DNA of 64,000 bases from Enterobacter sp. Ag1. Lineage in GTDB: Bacteria; Pseudomonadota; Gammaproteobacteria; Enterobacterales; Enterobacteriaceae. The notes beneath the pieces were generated by a model, which saw nothing but the letters and a program-made list of their open reading frames with translations, was not told the origin of the DNA and ran no database searches. Positions 13,333 to 21,230 of this stretch are shown one piece after another. A program made the position numbers and the translations under genes. Each line of letters starts with the position of its first letter. Positions within the stretch are counted from its first letter, which is position 1. The stretch covers positions 22 to 64,021 of the forward strand of contig AKXM01000003.1 of the NCBI GenBank assembly GCA_000277545.1, given 5' to 3'.

Positions 13333-13834
13333 CATTTTATGTCCCTTTTTTCCGTGGCGACGATTAAACCAGCCGAATCTGACAAGAGTATGACCGAAGC
13401 CGGACTGGCACCGCAGCTGGCTGGCCTGAGGCACGTTAAGCGTAGCCCTTAATAGCCCTAACAGGAGGAAAACATTATTAATCCCGGTAAATAATGGACT
13501 ATTTTTGATTGGTCACATATTGCCTTAAATTAAATTAACAGCATCAACCTTGTTATTTTAAAAAATAAGAAATCAACACATTATATATTGCACGCGCATG
13601 ATGTTTTATATCAATCAAATAACAAATAAGCCAAACCCTGCACCAGACACATATAAAAATCGTGTGCGTTTATCTGGTTGCTATAATCATCGGGTGTTTG
13701 GCAAAGCGTTAAACACAGCAAGTAACATATTGCATATATTTATTTTATTTACCCCGGTCAAATAAATATATTATATGGAATATTCCGTTTTTATTTGACA
13801 CACAGCATAAACATCCATTGTGGAGAACGTTGTT
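13333..13834. other. AT-rich 500-bp intergenic region between ABC operon and Evf-like gene
   Basis: No convincing gene is present. The left part holds the ABC operon promoter region. The right 300 bases are markedly AT-rich. An AGGAGG at 13462 is not followed by a usable start codon. The only clear structure is the nested palindrome at 13757-13799. Confidence 0.6.
13757..13799. promoter_or_regulatory. Nested palindrome, candidate operator of the Evf-like gene
   Basis: GTCAAATAAA (13757-13766) and TTTATTTGAC (13790-13799) are a perfect 10-bp inverted repeat, and between them GGAATATTCC (13777-13786) is a perfect palindrome. The block ends 35 bases before the ATG at 13835, where a promoter or operator would be expected. 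Which protein binds is unknown. Confidence 0.5.
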
Positions 13835-14686
13835 ATGTTCAATGAAAAAGCGATCGACGCAGCAGAAGCGTACTTTAGTCAAATCCACGGTTTGAAAGGG
13901 GCTGAACTCCTGAGTGACAAACCCCCGCTCGTTCCCGGCCTGTCTCAGGATGGCGCCGTACAATATCAAACGTATCAATTCAATGATGCCCCCGCTAATT
14001 TAAAAAAACAGGTGGAGGCTGGCCGCGTATTAATGGAACGCTTCGTCGGCGTTGCCAGCGCAGCGGTAAATAAAAAAGCCCCTAACAGTGCCGATAAATA
14101 TAATTATAAAGAGTGGAAAGAAGTCACCCAGCAGCTGCTCAACGCCTTCTTTACCGATCCGGTCTCAGGCGATAAAAGCCTGGACACGTCGGTCAAAGGA
14201 ATTGAAATAGCCAAAACGGTGATTGAATTTGCCTGCAGCGTTATCGCGGGGAATGTTTCTGCTTTTGCTGCCTTCCTGAAAGGCTTTGGCGACGGGCTTA
14301 GCGCAGAAATGAATAAGACCACCGCCGACTACAATTACCTGTATGCTTATTCCACTCACGATTTATTTAAAGACAACAGCGGCAATATTTTCTATAAGCC
14401 CAGTTTCCTGGTCTACGGCACCTATTTCAGCCAGGCGCAAAAGAAAATAGCCACTTCATGCGGCTCTTACAATGAGGTGAACCTCAAGTTCGGGGTCAAT
14501 ACCGTAGGCGGTACCTTCAAAATTGAAGAGTACTTTAGCAACCCCACCTTCAAGAAACGGGTCGATGATTTCCTCGATAAATATGAAGGGAAAGCCATCG
14601 ATGAGACCGACTCCTACTTCGACGGTATCTTTAATGATTCCTCCCCGGCAAAAGATTACCAGTTCAAAAAGGAGCATGCCTATTAG
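13835..14686 (+). CDS. Evf-like protein (Erwinia virulence factor family, tentative)
   Basis: The 283-residue protein has no signal peptide. A glycine- and alanine-rich hydrophobic stretch lies in the middle (about residues 125-160: TVIEFACSVIAGNVSAFAAF and following), then a beta-rich part. I relate it tentatively to Evf, the factor that lets Pectobacterium carotovorum persist in the Drosophila gut. Evf is reported, from memory, to carry palmitate on a conserved Cys209. With the ATG at 13835 the cysteine in KIATSCGSYNEV is residue 209. This start has a GGAGA site eight bases upstream; a GTG at 13820 would overlap that site. The gene is monocistronic and lies in the roxA-pepT insertion block. 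A Cyt-type or other membrane-active protein is an alternative reading. Confidence 0.5.
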   Translation: MFNEKAIDAAEAYFSQIHGLKGAELLSDKPPLVPGLSQDGAVQYQTYQFNDAPANLKKQVEAGRVLMERFVGVASAAVNKKAPNSADKYNYKEWKEVTQQLLNAFFTDPVSGDKSLDTSVKGIEIAKTVIEFACSVIAGNVSAFAAFLKGFGDGLSAEMNKTTADYNYLYAYSTHDLFKDNSGNIFYKPSFLVYGTYFSQAQKKIATSCGSYNEVNLKFGVNTVGGTFKIEEYFSNPTFKKRVDDFLDKYEGKAIDETDSYFDGIFNDSSPAKDYQFKKEHAY

Positions 14687-15053
14687 CCTGATTGCTTCCT
14701 GCCGTAGGATGGCCGGGCATAATACTGTGAGCAAGCCTGGCTGACTCTTGAAGGGGGTGGGCACCTGCTTAACGTCTCCGCCCTGGAAGGGTTACATTGT
14801 GGTTAGCCCCCGTCTGGTGTAAGCCACCCCATTCGGGGGCTAATACCTTTCTAATGCAGTTTATTGAAAAAATTGAGGGGCACGGCAGTTGAAAAGATAA
14901 GTGCCATATGAGTATGCCCAGCCCCGGACAAGAAGAAGCTTCAGGCTGGCGGGAGAAGCCCCCTCTCTGGCCACCCGAGGATAAAAGATGGCAATCTGAT
15001 TAGCGCCTGCCCATACTTGGGTGAACGTTAATAGGGACATTGAGCGCAATCCC
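14687..15053. other. Intergenic region holding an orphan hairpin element
   Basis: No gene was recognised. It contains the hairpin element at 14791-14843 and the leader of the downstream channel gene. Confidence 0.6.
14791..14843 (-). repeat. 53-nt hairpin element, copy 1 (orphan)
   Basis: TTAGCCCCCG (14803-14812) and CGGGGGCTAA (14834-14843) form a perfect 10-bp stem, with a second GGTG/CACC stem inside the loop. The first 30 bases match the copy at 18621-18672 at 28 positions. The strand is assigned by analogy with that copy, where the element lies in the leader of a minus-strand gene. Here no such gene follows. Confidence 0.7.
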
Positions 15054-17480
15054 ATGAGCAAATCGCTGCATACCTTCCTCCTCTCCTGCCTGTTATTTGT
15101 CGGCCTGTTGCTGACGGCCCAAAGCAGCCTGGCGGCCCCGACCGAAGACCAGGAACCCAGCCTGAAAGAGATTGCCGGGCAGCTAAAGCAATACAAGACG
15201 CAGATAGACAACATTAAGCAGCAGGTGTCGCAGACCAACACCGACAGCCGGCTGATTAAGCTGTTCGACACCACGCAAAAGCTCGGCGTGGAGGTGGATA
15301 GCCTGACCGCGCTGCTGCAGCCGATGCACGACAAAGTGCAGGCTCAGCTGCAGGTGCTGGGGCCTGCCCCGGAGACCGCTGCGGGGAATGAAACCGCCAG
15401 CGTGTCCCGGCAGCGCAACGCGCTGAACAGCGACAAAAAGCAGATTGATGAGGCCATCAGCACCTCGCAAAACCTGCAAACCAACATCCGGGCGCTGGGC
15501 ATCCAGATAAACGATCTCCGACGCACCTATTTTAAATCCCAGCTGGCGTCGAACAGCGGGAGCATGTTGAGCGCCACCTTCTGGCTGCAGGAAGCTGACA
15601 CCCAGGCCGTGGATATCCAGCGCTTCAATGCCTTTGGCGAGCAGCTACTGGAAACCTGGCAGGCGGCGTGGGAACCCGAGTTGTTCTGGGGCACCTTCTG
15701 GCTGTTCGTGGCTGCCGCCGCGATTGTGTTCGCTGGCTGCTACCTGATTGAGCGGCTGCTGGTCTGGATCGCCATCACCTGGTTGCCGGATGGTCGCCTG
15801 CGCCGCAGCTTCAATACGCTGGCCAGCACGTTAGTGACCATGTTTACTATCGCGCTGGCACTTTCCATTGTGAAAAGCGCCTTTTCCCGGGGGACGGAGT
15901 TCTCTCCCCAGGTGAACGATTTTGTCGACGGCTTTGTGCAGCTGGCCGTGTTCTGCTCATTGATTTATGGCGCTGGCCGCGCATTCCTTTCCCTGAACCG
16001 CCCTTCATGGCGGCTCGTACAACTCGACGACAGCGTGGCCGAAAGCGTGCGTTACTTTCCACCGCTGCTGGCCATTCTCGGCCTGCTCATTGGCTGCCTC
16101 GACCTGATTAATAATACGATTGGCGCCAGTCTCGGCACCACGATCCGCGCCAACGGGCTGATTGCTGCCGTTATGGCCAGCGTGCTGCTGACCATGATGC
16201 TGCGCGTGCAGCACGCCCACCGGCGGCTGGAAAAAAATGGCGAGCCTGCCGAGAAGCGCTCCCGGATCGACGCCTTAGTCTGCCTGCTGGTCATGCTCGC
16301 TTCGCTGGCGATTCTGGCTTCGCTGCTTGTCGGCTACATCGCCTTCGCACGCTACCTGACTTACCAGGTCATCTGGTTCGGCATGGTGCTGGTGGCGTTT
16401 TATTATCTGGTGACCTTCGCCACCGACTTTTTCGCCGCCGTGTTTTCACCGCACACCGCCCCCGGCCAGGCAATGAAAAAGTCGCTGCGGTTTAAAGACC
16501 GACACCTTGAACAGCTGGCCGTGGTGTTTACCGCCTTCACCAAGTGCGCGCTGATACTCATGACCATCATCGCGCTGTTTAACGGCACCTTCGGCACCAC
16601 CACCCCGAGCCTGCTTATCAGCAAGCTGGTGACGATTTTAAGCGGCGACGGGCTGAAGCAATTGCACATCGTGCCCGGCAACCTGCTGAACGCCGTGCTT
16701 TGCCTGGTGATTGGCCTGTACATTCTGCGCGTAACCCAGCGCTGGCTCAGCCAGGAGCTGCTGCCCAAAACCATTGCCGATATCGGCATTCGCGCGTCAT
16801 TGATTACGCTGTTTACCAACGTCGGCTACGTGCTGCTGATCCTCATCACCCTGGCCGCGCTGGGCATTCAGTGGAACAACCTGGCCTGGATTGTCAGCGC
16901 CCTGTCGGTGGGGATCGGCTTTGGCCTGCAGGAGATTGTGAAGAACTTTATCTCCGGCCTGATCCTGCTCACCGAACGCCCGGTCAAGGTCGGCGATATG
17001 ATCGGCATCGGCGGCATTGAGGGCGACGTGCGGCGAATCAACGTGCGCGCCACGGAGATCCAGCTCAGCGACCGCTCGACGATGATCGTCCCCAACTCGC
17101 AGCTGATTTCCCAGAACGTGCGCAACGCCACAATGGGCAATGCTCAAGGCGTGGTCACCATCGCCCTGACCTTCCCGACCAACATTGACCCGGAGCTGGT
17201 GCGCGATTTGCTGCTCAGCGCCTACCAGGACTATGAGGTGATCCTCCCGACGCCTGCGCCCTATGTACGCTTCAGCCAGTTGGGGCCGGAAGGCATTATC
17301 CTGAGCGTGACTGGCTATGTCGCCAGCCCGCGCATGGTCGGCTCCAGCAAAAGCGAACTGTTGTTTAATATCCTCAAGCTGCTGCGCAAAAATGAGGTGA
17401 ATCTGTCCAGCCCGCAGGAAGTTGTTTTTATGAAGCAGCGGGCGAAAGCTTTGGACGATGACGATGAGTTTTCGTCTTAA
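15054..17480 (+). CDS. DUF3772-type mechanosensitive ion channel (MscS family)
   Basis: This 808-residue protein begins with a signal peptide (MSKSLHTFLL ... SSLAA), then a periplasmic, coiled-coil-like region to about residue 200, then roughly ten membrane helices, and the MscS pore and beta domain near residues 615-720. Typical MscS features are ALSVGIGFGLQEIVKNFISG, the pore-exit ERPVKVGDMI and the VPNSQL motif. Such channels release solutes under osmotic downshock. The size and N-terminal domain match the DUF3772 group and not MscK or YbiO. ATG 15054 has GAGCG seven bases upstream. It is not part of the E. coli roxA-pepT region. Confidence 0.88.
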   Translation: MSKSLHTFLLSCLLFVGLLLTAQSSLAAPTEDQEPSLKEIAGQLKQYKTQIDNIKQQVSQTNTDSRLIKLFDTTQKLGVEVDSLTALLQPMHDKVQAQLQVLGPAPETAAGNETASVSRQRNALNSDKKQIDEAISTSQNLQTNIRALGIQINDLRRTYFKSQLASNSGSMLSATFWLQEADTQAVDIQRFNAFGEQLLETWQAAWEPELFWGTFWLFVAAAAIVFAGCYLIERLLVWIAITWLPDGRLRRSFNTLASTLVTMFTIALALSIVKSAFSRGTEFSPQVNDFVDGFVQLAVFCSLIYGAGRAFLSLNRPSWRLVQLDDSVAESVRYFPPLLAILGLLIGCLDLINNTIGASLGTTIRANGLIAAVMASVLLTMMLRVQHAHRRLEKNGEPAEKRSRIDALVCLLVMLASLAILASLLVGYIAFARYLTYQVIWFGMVLVAFYYLVTFATDFFAAVFSPHTAPGQAMKKSLRFKDRHLEQLAVVFTAFTKCALILMTIIALFNGTFGTTTPSLLISKLVTILSGDGLKQLHIVPGNLLNAVLCLVIGLYILRVTQRWLSQELLPKTIADIGIRASLITLFTNVGYVLLILITLAALGIQWNNLAWIVSALSVGIGFGLQEIVKNFISGLILLTERPVKVGDMIGIGGIEGDVRRINVRATEIQLSDRSTMIVPNSQLISQNVRNATMGNAQGVVTIALTFPTNIDPELVRDLLLSAYQDYEVILPTPAPYVRFSQLGPEGIILSVTGYVASPRMVGSSKSELLFNILKLLRKNEVNLSSPQEVVFMKQRAKALDDDDEFSS

Positions 17481-17611
17481 GTGAATCTGAATTTTGGAGC
17501 GGCTTAACACTTACTGACTATTCAGGACTTTCCTTATCACTGCTGCGTTGAATGGGGATGCCTTAGTCCTTACCCTCCACATGGAGAGTGGATTTATAAG
17601 GATATAAATAC

Positions 17612-18010
17612 ATGCTGGCGATTAAATGGCTACATCGTCTTTTAACGGTCACTCTGCTATTGGTTGTGATTGGCTATGCCTGGATGAACTTCAGCCCTTC
17701 AAACCCGATCCATCCCCTGAAACGGACATATCAGGTTAACCACAATACCTGGCTGTATATGACAGAACAAAACAGCGGCGGCGCAACCGTCCCTGTCGCC
17801 TGGCGCTACTACCTGAGCAATCAATTAAGTGGCGACGACAGCGATATTGCCCGCCAGCTAAGTACTGCGACACCGATCGTTGTCGGCTATGGCACCATTA
17901 CCGACATTCAGATGGATGATAAAAACGTTATTTCTGTCACCTACAGCGGGAAAGTGCTGTCGCTATCTGACGATGTGACGCAGGTTCGCTTCCAGATACA
18001 ACCACACTAA
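17612..18010 (+). CDS. Small single-pass membrane protein of unknown function
   Basis: The 132-residue protein has one N-terminal membrane helix (about 5-25: WLHRLLTVTLLLVVIGYAWM) and a mostly beta-type soluble remainder, probably periplasmic. ATG 17612 has an AAGGAT ribosome site. I do not recognise the family. A short gap of 131 bases separates it from the channel gene, and a terminator hairpin follows. It could be a channel accessory or a separate gene; nothing in the sequence decides. Confidence 0.7.
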   Translation: MLAIKWLHRLLTVTLLLVVIGYAWMNFSPSNPIHPLKRTYQVNHNTWLYMTEQNSGGATVPVAWRYYLSNQLSGDDSDIARQLSTATPIVVGYGTITDIQMDDKNVISVTYSGKVLSLSDDVTQVRFQIQPH

Positions 18011-18025
18011 AACTAACTTCCCCTG

Positions 18026-18061
18026 CCCGCCTTCGCCGTGCTTTGTCACAGCGAAGGCGGG
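18026..18061. terminator. Bidirectional terminator hairpin
   Basis: CCCGCCTTCGC (18026-18036) pairs perfectly with GCGAAGGCGGG (18051-18061) between the convergent genes ending at 18010 and 18073. It closely resembles the hairpin after roxA at 9568-9601. Confidence 0.75.
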
Positions 18062-18072
18062 ACGCCGTTTAT

Positions 18073-18603
18073 TTAGTGCAGACCCTGCACCAGTTCGCCG
18101 CTAATCCACGCCAGCCCTTTCTTCGTGCGCACGAAGCGCGGCGCAGTTAAATTCTCTTCCAGCAGGCTGAACAGCTGGCTGAGAAGATCCGTCATCTGCA
18201 CCTGTTGAGCCTGCCCCAGCTGCTGGCCCAACAGTACCTGGGTTACGGCGCTGCAATACTCGCAGAGCACATCGGAATCGGCTTCCGACACGGTGCAGGG
18301 CGCCGCTTCTTGCCCTTCTTCCACCGTTAACCGCTCAATGAGGTGCTGCGGCAACTGATGCGTTAATACCACTCTCAGCACGTTAAACCCCGCCAGCAAA
18401 CGTCCCACCAGCGCGATATATTCGGCATGGCTATGTGTTTCGGCTAATTCATCCATCCAGCAGCTGCAAATATCCAGCACATGAAATAAATCGTCCTTTG
18501 CGCCCAGCGGCATTTTTAATAACGCTGCGATGTCCTTAGCAATAATCGTTTGATCCTTCGTCATTTCCGTGTACGCGAATGTGTTACTATCGGCGTTAGC
18601 CAT
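18073..18603 (-). CDS. Unknown acidic helical protein with hairpin leader
   Basis: This 176-residue protein (MANADSNTFAYTEMTKDQTI ...) is acidic and probably all-helical, with no signal peptide or membrane segment. I do not recognise a family. ATG 18603 has AGGAGT upstream. Two things around it stand out. Its leader carries the 52-nt hairpin element that also occurs, without a gene, at 14791-14843. A fragment of a related gene start lies on the same strand at 19510-19569. This suggests a small gene family with a conserved 5' leader, as seen for phage- or plasmid-derived modules, but that is inference. Confidence 0.72.
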   Translation of the reverse strand: MANADSNTFAYTEMTKDQTIIAKDIAALLKMPLGAKDDLFHVLDICSCWMDELAETHSHAEYIALVGRLLAGFNVLRVVLTHQLPQHLIERLTVEEGQEAAPCTVSEADSDVLCEYCSAVTQVLLGQQLGQAQQVQMTDLLSQLFSLLEENLTAPRFVRTKKGLAWISGELVQGLH

Positions 18604-18620
18604 AATGTGACTCCTGGTTA

Positions 18621-18672
18621 GTTACGTTGTGGTTAGCCCTCGTCTGGTGTTGGTGCACCTTTCGGGGGCGAA
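18621..18672 (-). repeat. 52-nt hairpin element, copy 2, in leader of the unknown gene
   Basis: The outer stem is TTAGCCCTCG (18633-18642) with CGGGGGCGAA (18663-18672), imperfect here, and the inner stem is GGTG/CACC. It starts 17 bases upstream of the ATG at 18603, so it would be in the mRNA leader and could control translation or termination. Confidence 0.7.
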
Positions 18673-19098
18673 TTCTGTTCTTCGGTTATTTCTGATTGCT
18701 TCTTGAGTATCAACTTCTGTTTTTATACTGGATAAGTCAACAGTGGTTGGGTTTAAAATTATTGGAAACCTAAAAAACTCGAGGGGGATCGCGGAAATGT
18801 GATAATTGGGGAGTTGGGTTGCATTTGGGGGTGATAACTTTGATTTGGTTTTATTAGGTTGTTTATTATTTTCTTTCAAGTCAAAAGTTTTCAATAAACA
18901 TTACGGAAATTCATTGTGTTTTATAAAATTGATTGATATTTAAAATTTTCAATCAACATAATGTTTTGCTAATAATTGGCTATGGCAAAGTTTGCCCTGT
19001 ATAGAGCTCATCTATGTTCATGGCATGCATAAAGCCTACCAATATTAGCAGTTGAGTTTTCATCGAGTTAATGCAAACTTCTCTATCTATTTTCAATA

Positions 19099-19125
19099 GT
19101 CCTCTTTGAGCGAAAAGCGGACATG
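19099..19125. repeat. 27-nt GTCC...GCGGACAT element, left copy
   Basis: This resembles, at about 20 of 27 positions, the element at 20967-20993. It contains AGCGGACAT, but its left arm (GTCCTCTTT) is degenerate. Confidence 0.5.
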
Positions 19126-19202
19126 CTGATATTACCAAAAAAGCTTTGAAGGAGCGCAGATTGCAATATATATTCTGTTAGAAATAATTTAAGTGGCGTC
19201 TA

Positions 19203-19631
19203 ATGGACATGACAATTATTACCCCTGATAATCTAGGGCTTAAAACTCTAAAATCCTTGGCTATCAGTGGCGTTCAACATGCTGCGCAGACTGGAAGAAA
19301 ACTGGCTGAACGAGCAAAATTGTTTCGATAAGTCGGGCGAAAACTGTTAGGGGCTCATGCTGATAACCAGCTCATTGGCGTATGTGGGCTGAACCAAGAT
19401 CTACATAGATGTTCAATTCGTGCTGAGCGACTACGGCATCTTTATGTAAGTATTGGATGGCGTAGAGTACTGATTGTTGTCAACACTGATCAGTGTGATT
19501 CTGGAAAGGTCAAATCATTGGTTTGTTTTTATTGTCAAAAAATGTGTTACTATCGGTATTACATTTCATAAACAGGCTGGTTTTACTCCATTATCATATA
19601 TCGACAATGTTATCTGCAGTATATGATTTGA
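19203..19631 (+). pseudogene. Degraded GNAT acetyltransferase
   Basis: Reading from ATG 19203 (MDMTIITPDNLGLKTLKSLA) there is an in-frame stop at 19329-19331. The same frame then continues with typical GNAT text: QLIGVCGLNQD, then AERLRHLYVSIGWRR. The expected GxGxxA acetyl-CoA loop after WRR is lost, and a C-terminal-like piece HKQAGFTPLSYIDNVI resumes at 19567 in another frame. At least one stop and one frameshift make it non-functional. Relatives are stand-alone GNAT enzymes with GVCGLN and RLRHLYV motifs. Confidence 0.75.
19510..19569 (-). pseudogene. Fragment of the 5' end of the 18073-18603 gene family
   Basis: On the minus strand an ATG at 19569 opens MKCNTDSNTFFDNKNKPMI and stops at 19510. 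MKCNTDSNTF closely resembles MANADSNTF at the start of the 18603 gene, and 16 bases (AATGTGTTACTATCGG) are identical at 19541-19556 and 18578-18593. It lies within the GNAT remnant. It could be a decayed copy, or the match could be a recombination scar. Confidence 0.45.
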
Positions 19632-19775
19632 AAAGCAATTTGAGTGAATCATCGATTTTGCTGGGCGGAACGTTTAGTCCACTTTACTAGTGTTTTATTT
19701 TGTACATTTCATCAATGAAAAGAGTTATACAAAAAAGTAACTTTCATTCATGGCGAATATTTAACAGGATATATT

Positions 19776-20945
19776 ATGGCAGTTAAATCCAAAACAAGTA
19801 AAATGATATGGGGTAAAGCAGCAGCACGATGTTCGATATGCAGAGAGATACTTATTGAAGGAAAAAATGAAAATAGTAGTCATCTCATTACCATTGGCGA
19901 AATCGCTCATATTGTTGCTGAAAAGAATGATGGACCTAGAGGAAAAAGTAATTTAACTCCTATGGAAAGGGATGATGTTGAAAATCTGCTCCTCCTTTGC
20001 CAAAAACACCATACCATAGTAGATAATGACACTAACTTATACACTGTTGAGAAACTAAAAGGAATTAAAAATATTCATGAGCTATGGGTTGATAATAAAT
20101 TAAACACTAGCCCATCTTGGGAAGCAAAAATAGAACAAGCTTATTATTTAAACATCCCAAGACTATCAATTTTATCATCTGATTTAAATGAAGAAGCCAA
20201 TAAATATAACCTTGAAAAAATAGATACACTATCTAATCTTGGAATGGATCTTTTTTATCTTATGGAAAACTTCAAGAGTACAATCAATAAAATTGACTTG
20301 AAATCAATTCCATTAAATGAAGCCATATCATATCCTGATGATATCGTTGGGTGTTATGTGAGCTTTACTGAAAGATTTAGAACAAAAGATATAATAATTC
20401 CAGGCTCGTATGGAATAAAAACCACACCTCAAGAAAAATTAAACCCTCACATATATACCAATATAGATGGCTACAAAATAGTTTTATCAATTAATTACAA
20501 ATGGATAACAACTTCAACAGCTTACTGTTTCTTTAGACCGAGCGGTGGTCATAGCAATTTTTCAGGGTATGGCATAGTAAATGATATTGATACTACTGCT
20601 AAAGTTATTTACATAACACCATACATTATTGGTTTAAAGAAAGAAAAACCACATCCGATTTTATTAAAAAGAGCTCATGGCGATGAAAGGGAATTAGAAG
20701 AGTTAATAAGTAACAATAGTAAAAATCCAAAGAATTCAGATGTGCATTGGAATGGAGATATTGATGAATGTAATTGTTGTGGCTTTGATTTTTCATACCT
20801 GAATTATATGGTGGATGCAATAGTAAACGGTTGTGGTTTTAATATGTGCGCCACCTGTTTTTTAAAATCACACAAAAAACTTGGCATGGGTTATGGGCAA
20901 GCATATATAAAAGAAGGTAAAAAGTGGAGATACATTGCGGGTTGA
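19776..20945 (+). CDS. HNH endonuclease-domain protein with C-terminal zinc-ribbon-like end
   Basis: This 389-residue protein starts with an HNH nuclease domain (about 1-107): Cys19-x2-Cys22 in RCSIC, GEIAHIVAEKNDGPRG with His45, then ENLLLLCQKHHTIVD with Asn70, Cys75, His78 and His79. The same HNH type occurs in defence nucleases such as the Cap5 (HNH-SAVED) effectors of CBASS. The middle (about 110-325) is not recognised; I see no SAVED motif. The C-terminus has Cys332-x2-Cys335 and Cys358-x2-Cys361, which could bind zinc. Composition is strikingly AT-rich, unlike the backbone, so recent transfer is likely. No partner nucleotide cyclase or methylase is adjacent. It may be a solitary defence nuclease or a mobile-element relic. 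Confidence 0.75.
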   Translation: MAVKSKTSKMIWGKAAARCSICREILIEGKNENSSHLITIGEIAHIVAEKNDGPRGKSNLTPMERDDVENLLLLCQKHHTIVDNDTNLYTVEKLKGIKNIHELWVDNKLNTSPSWEAKIEQAYYLNIPRLSILSSDLNEEANKYNLEKIDTLSNLGMDLFYLMENFKSTINKIDLKSIPLNEAISYPDDIVGCYVSFTERFRTKDIIIPGSYGIKTTPQEKLNPHIYTNIDGYKIVLSINYKWITTSTAYCFFRPSGGHSNFSGYGIVNDIDTTAKVIYITPYIIGLKKEKPHPILLKRAHGDERELEELISNNSKNPKNSDVHWNGDIDECNCCGFDFSYLNYMVDAIVNGCGFNMCATCFLKSHKKLGMGYGQAYIKEGKKWRYIAG

Positions 20946-20966
20946 GACTGTTCTAATATTACCTAT

Positions 20967-20993
20967 GTCCGCTTTTGGCACACAGCGGACATT
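20967..20993. repeat. 27-nt GTCCGCT...AGCGGACAT element, right copy
   Basis: ATGTCCGCT (20965-20973) and AGCGGACAT (20984-20992) form a perfect 9-bp stem 19 bases after the HNH gene stop. It could act as that gene's terminator, although there is no T-tract, or mark the end of the inserted segment. Confidence 0.6.
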
Positions 20994-21230
20994 ACAACTA
21001 CCCAATAATCTAATAAACATTGACTAAAACCCACCTATCAATACTAGTAGGCCACCGTTCCGAACCGAGCCTTACCACCTTTTACCGCCAACTAGACAAC
21101 CCATACAACAATCGTTACAGCTATCACGATCGATGCAAACGCTCATCAGATATATGTTTAGGTTATTTCCTCTTCACAAAATCTGATACATCACACATCC
21201 CAATATGCGATGCATCACATTCCTCGCTGA

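Larger units (their letters stand above)
18604..19202. other. AT-rich intergenic region at the left of the HNH islet
   Basis: Apart from the hairpin element at 18621-18672 and the 27-nt hairpin at 19099-19125, I see no supported gene. A 90-codon minus-strand frame (18622-18894) translates the hairpin itself and has no ribosome site worth noting. Composition drops sharply in GC compared with the backbone. Confidence 0.6.

Noticed and set aside
13461..13490. AGGAGG followed by AAAACATTATTAATC as a possible small gene with an ATT start
   Set aside because: The frame closes after six codons, so there is no protein.
13340..13500. Fur box for the ABC importer
   Set aside because: No stretch with GATAA/TTATC symmetry was found, so iron control was not claimed.
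13820..13834. GTG start five codons upstream for the Evf-like protein
   Set aside because: It would use up the GGAGA ribosome site that fits ATG 13835, and has no site of its own.
18622..18894. 90-codon minus-strand frame ending ERCTNTRRGLTTT
   Set aside because: Its end is a translation of the hairpin element, and the rest is AT-rich with no ribosome site; the RNA structure explains it better.
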